Shown here piece by piece: positions 14,290-14,297 of a stretch of 14,297 nucleotides of DNA (the first letter of the stretch is position 1; each line of letters starts with the position of its first letter). The notes below the pieces were generated by a model. It did no database searches and had not been told where the DNA came from. It worked only from the letters and a program-made list of their open reading frames with translations. Made by a program: the position numbers and the translations under genes. Source of the stretch: an uncultured Porphyromonadaceae bacterium (GTDB taxonomy: Bacteria; Bacteroidota; Bacteroidia; Bacteroidales; Muribaculaceae); NCBI GenBank assembly GCA_947175225.1, contig CAMWLX010000041.1, positions 1-14,297 on the forward strand, in the 5' to 3' direction.

Positions 14290-14297
14290 TTTTTATG

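Overview
The window reads as a chromosomal segment from a gut-type member of the Bacteroidales (Bacteroidota). The grounds are the DapL route to diaminopimelate next to dapF, a DUF4369-type lipoprotein, a SUI1-family protein ahead of an AddA-like helicase-nuclease, the Bacteroidota-style fucose permease, starts without obvious Shine-Dalgarno sequences, -7 boxes resembling TAnnTTTG, and A/T-rich short-period repeats between genes. The family is not certain; a Muribaculaceae-like genome would fit. No tRNA, rRNA, CRISPR array, insertion sequence or phage gene was seen.

Left part, plus strand (1-3360). After a possible terminator of an upstream gene comes an unrecognised four-helix membrane protein (124-486), then dapF (537-1373) and dapL (1390-2658), which together convert tetrahydrodipicolinate to LL-DAP and then meso-DAP for peptidoglycan and lysine. 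The 3' end of dapF runs into a 7-bp tandem repeat, so its last 13 residues are repeat-encoded. An alanine-rich, LEA-like helical protein (2771-3235) follows and is closed by a long hairpin terminator whose left arm is partly duplicated upstream.

Central part, plus strand (3361-8430). A candidate Bacteroidota promoter precedes a tightly packed run of three genes: a lipoprotein with a DUF4369 domain and a thioredoxin-like fold that lacks CxxC, a SUI1 translation factor 2 bp later, and a 1164-residue AddA/RecB-like helicase-nuclease whose ATG overlaps the previous stop by one base. The nuclease domain carries an in-frame 21-bp tandem duplication at one of its metal-binding aspartates.

Right part, minus strand (8433-14289). 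In transcription order: argS (arginyl-tRNA synthetase), a Bax-inhibitor-1 family membrane protein and a strong terminator, then fucI (L-fucose isomerase) and fucP (fucose:H+ symporter). fucP converges on the helicase gene with only 2 bp between stop codons, and its apparent terminator is encoded antisense inside the 3' end of the helicase coding sequence. A perfect 17-bp inverted repeat lies between fucI and fucP, and a 9-bp tandem repeat lies just upstream of fucI. fucK, fucA and a regulator are not in the window.

Most of the window is ordinary housekeeping and sugar-utilisation sequence. No convincing new multi-gene system was found. The best leads are the nuclease duplication, the antisense-embedded terminator, the LEA-like protein and the repeat-derived gene ends.
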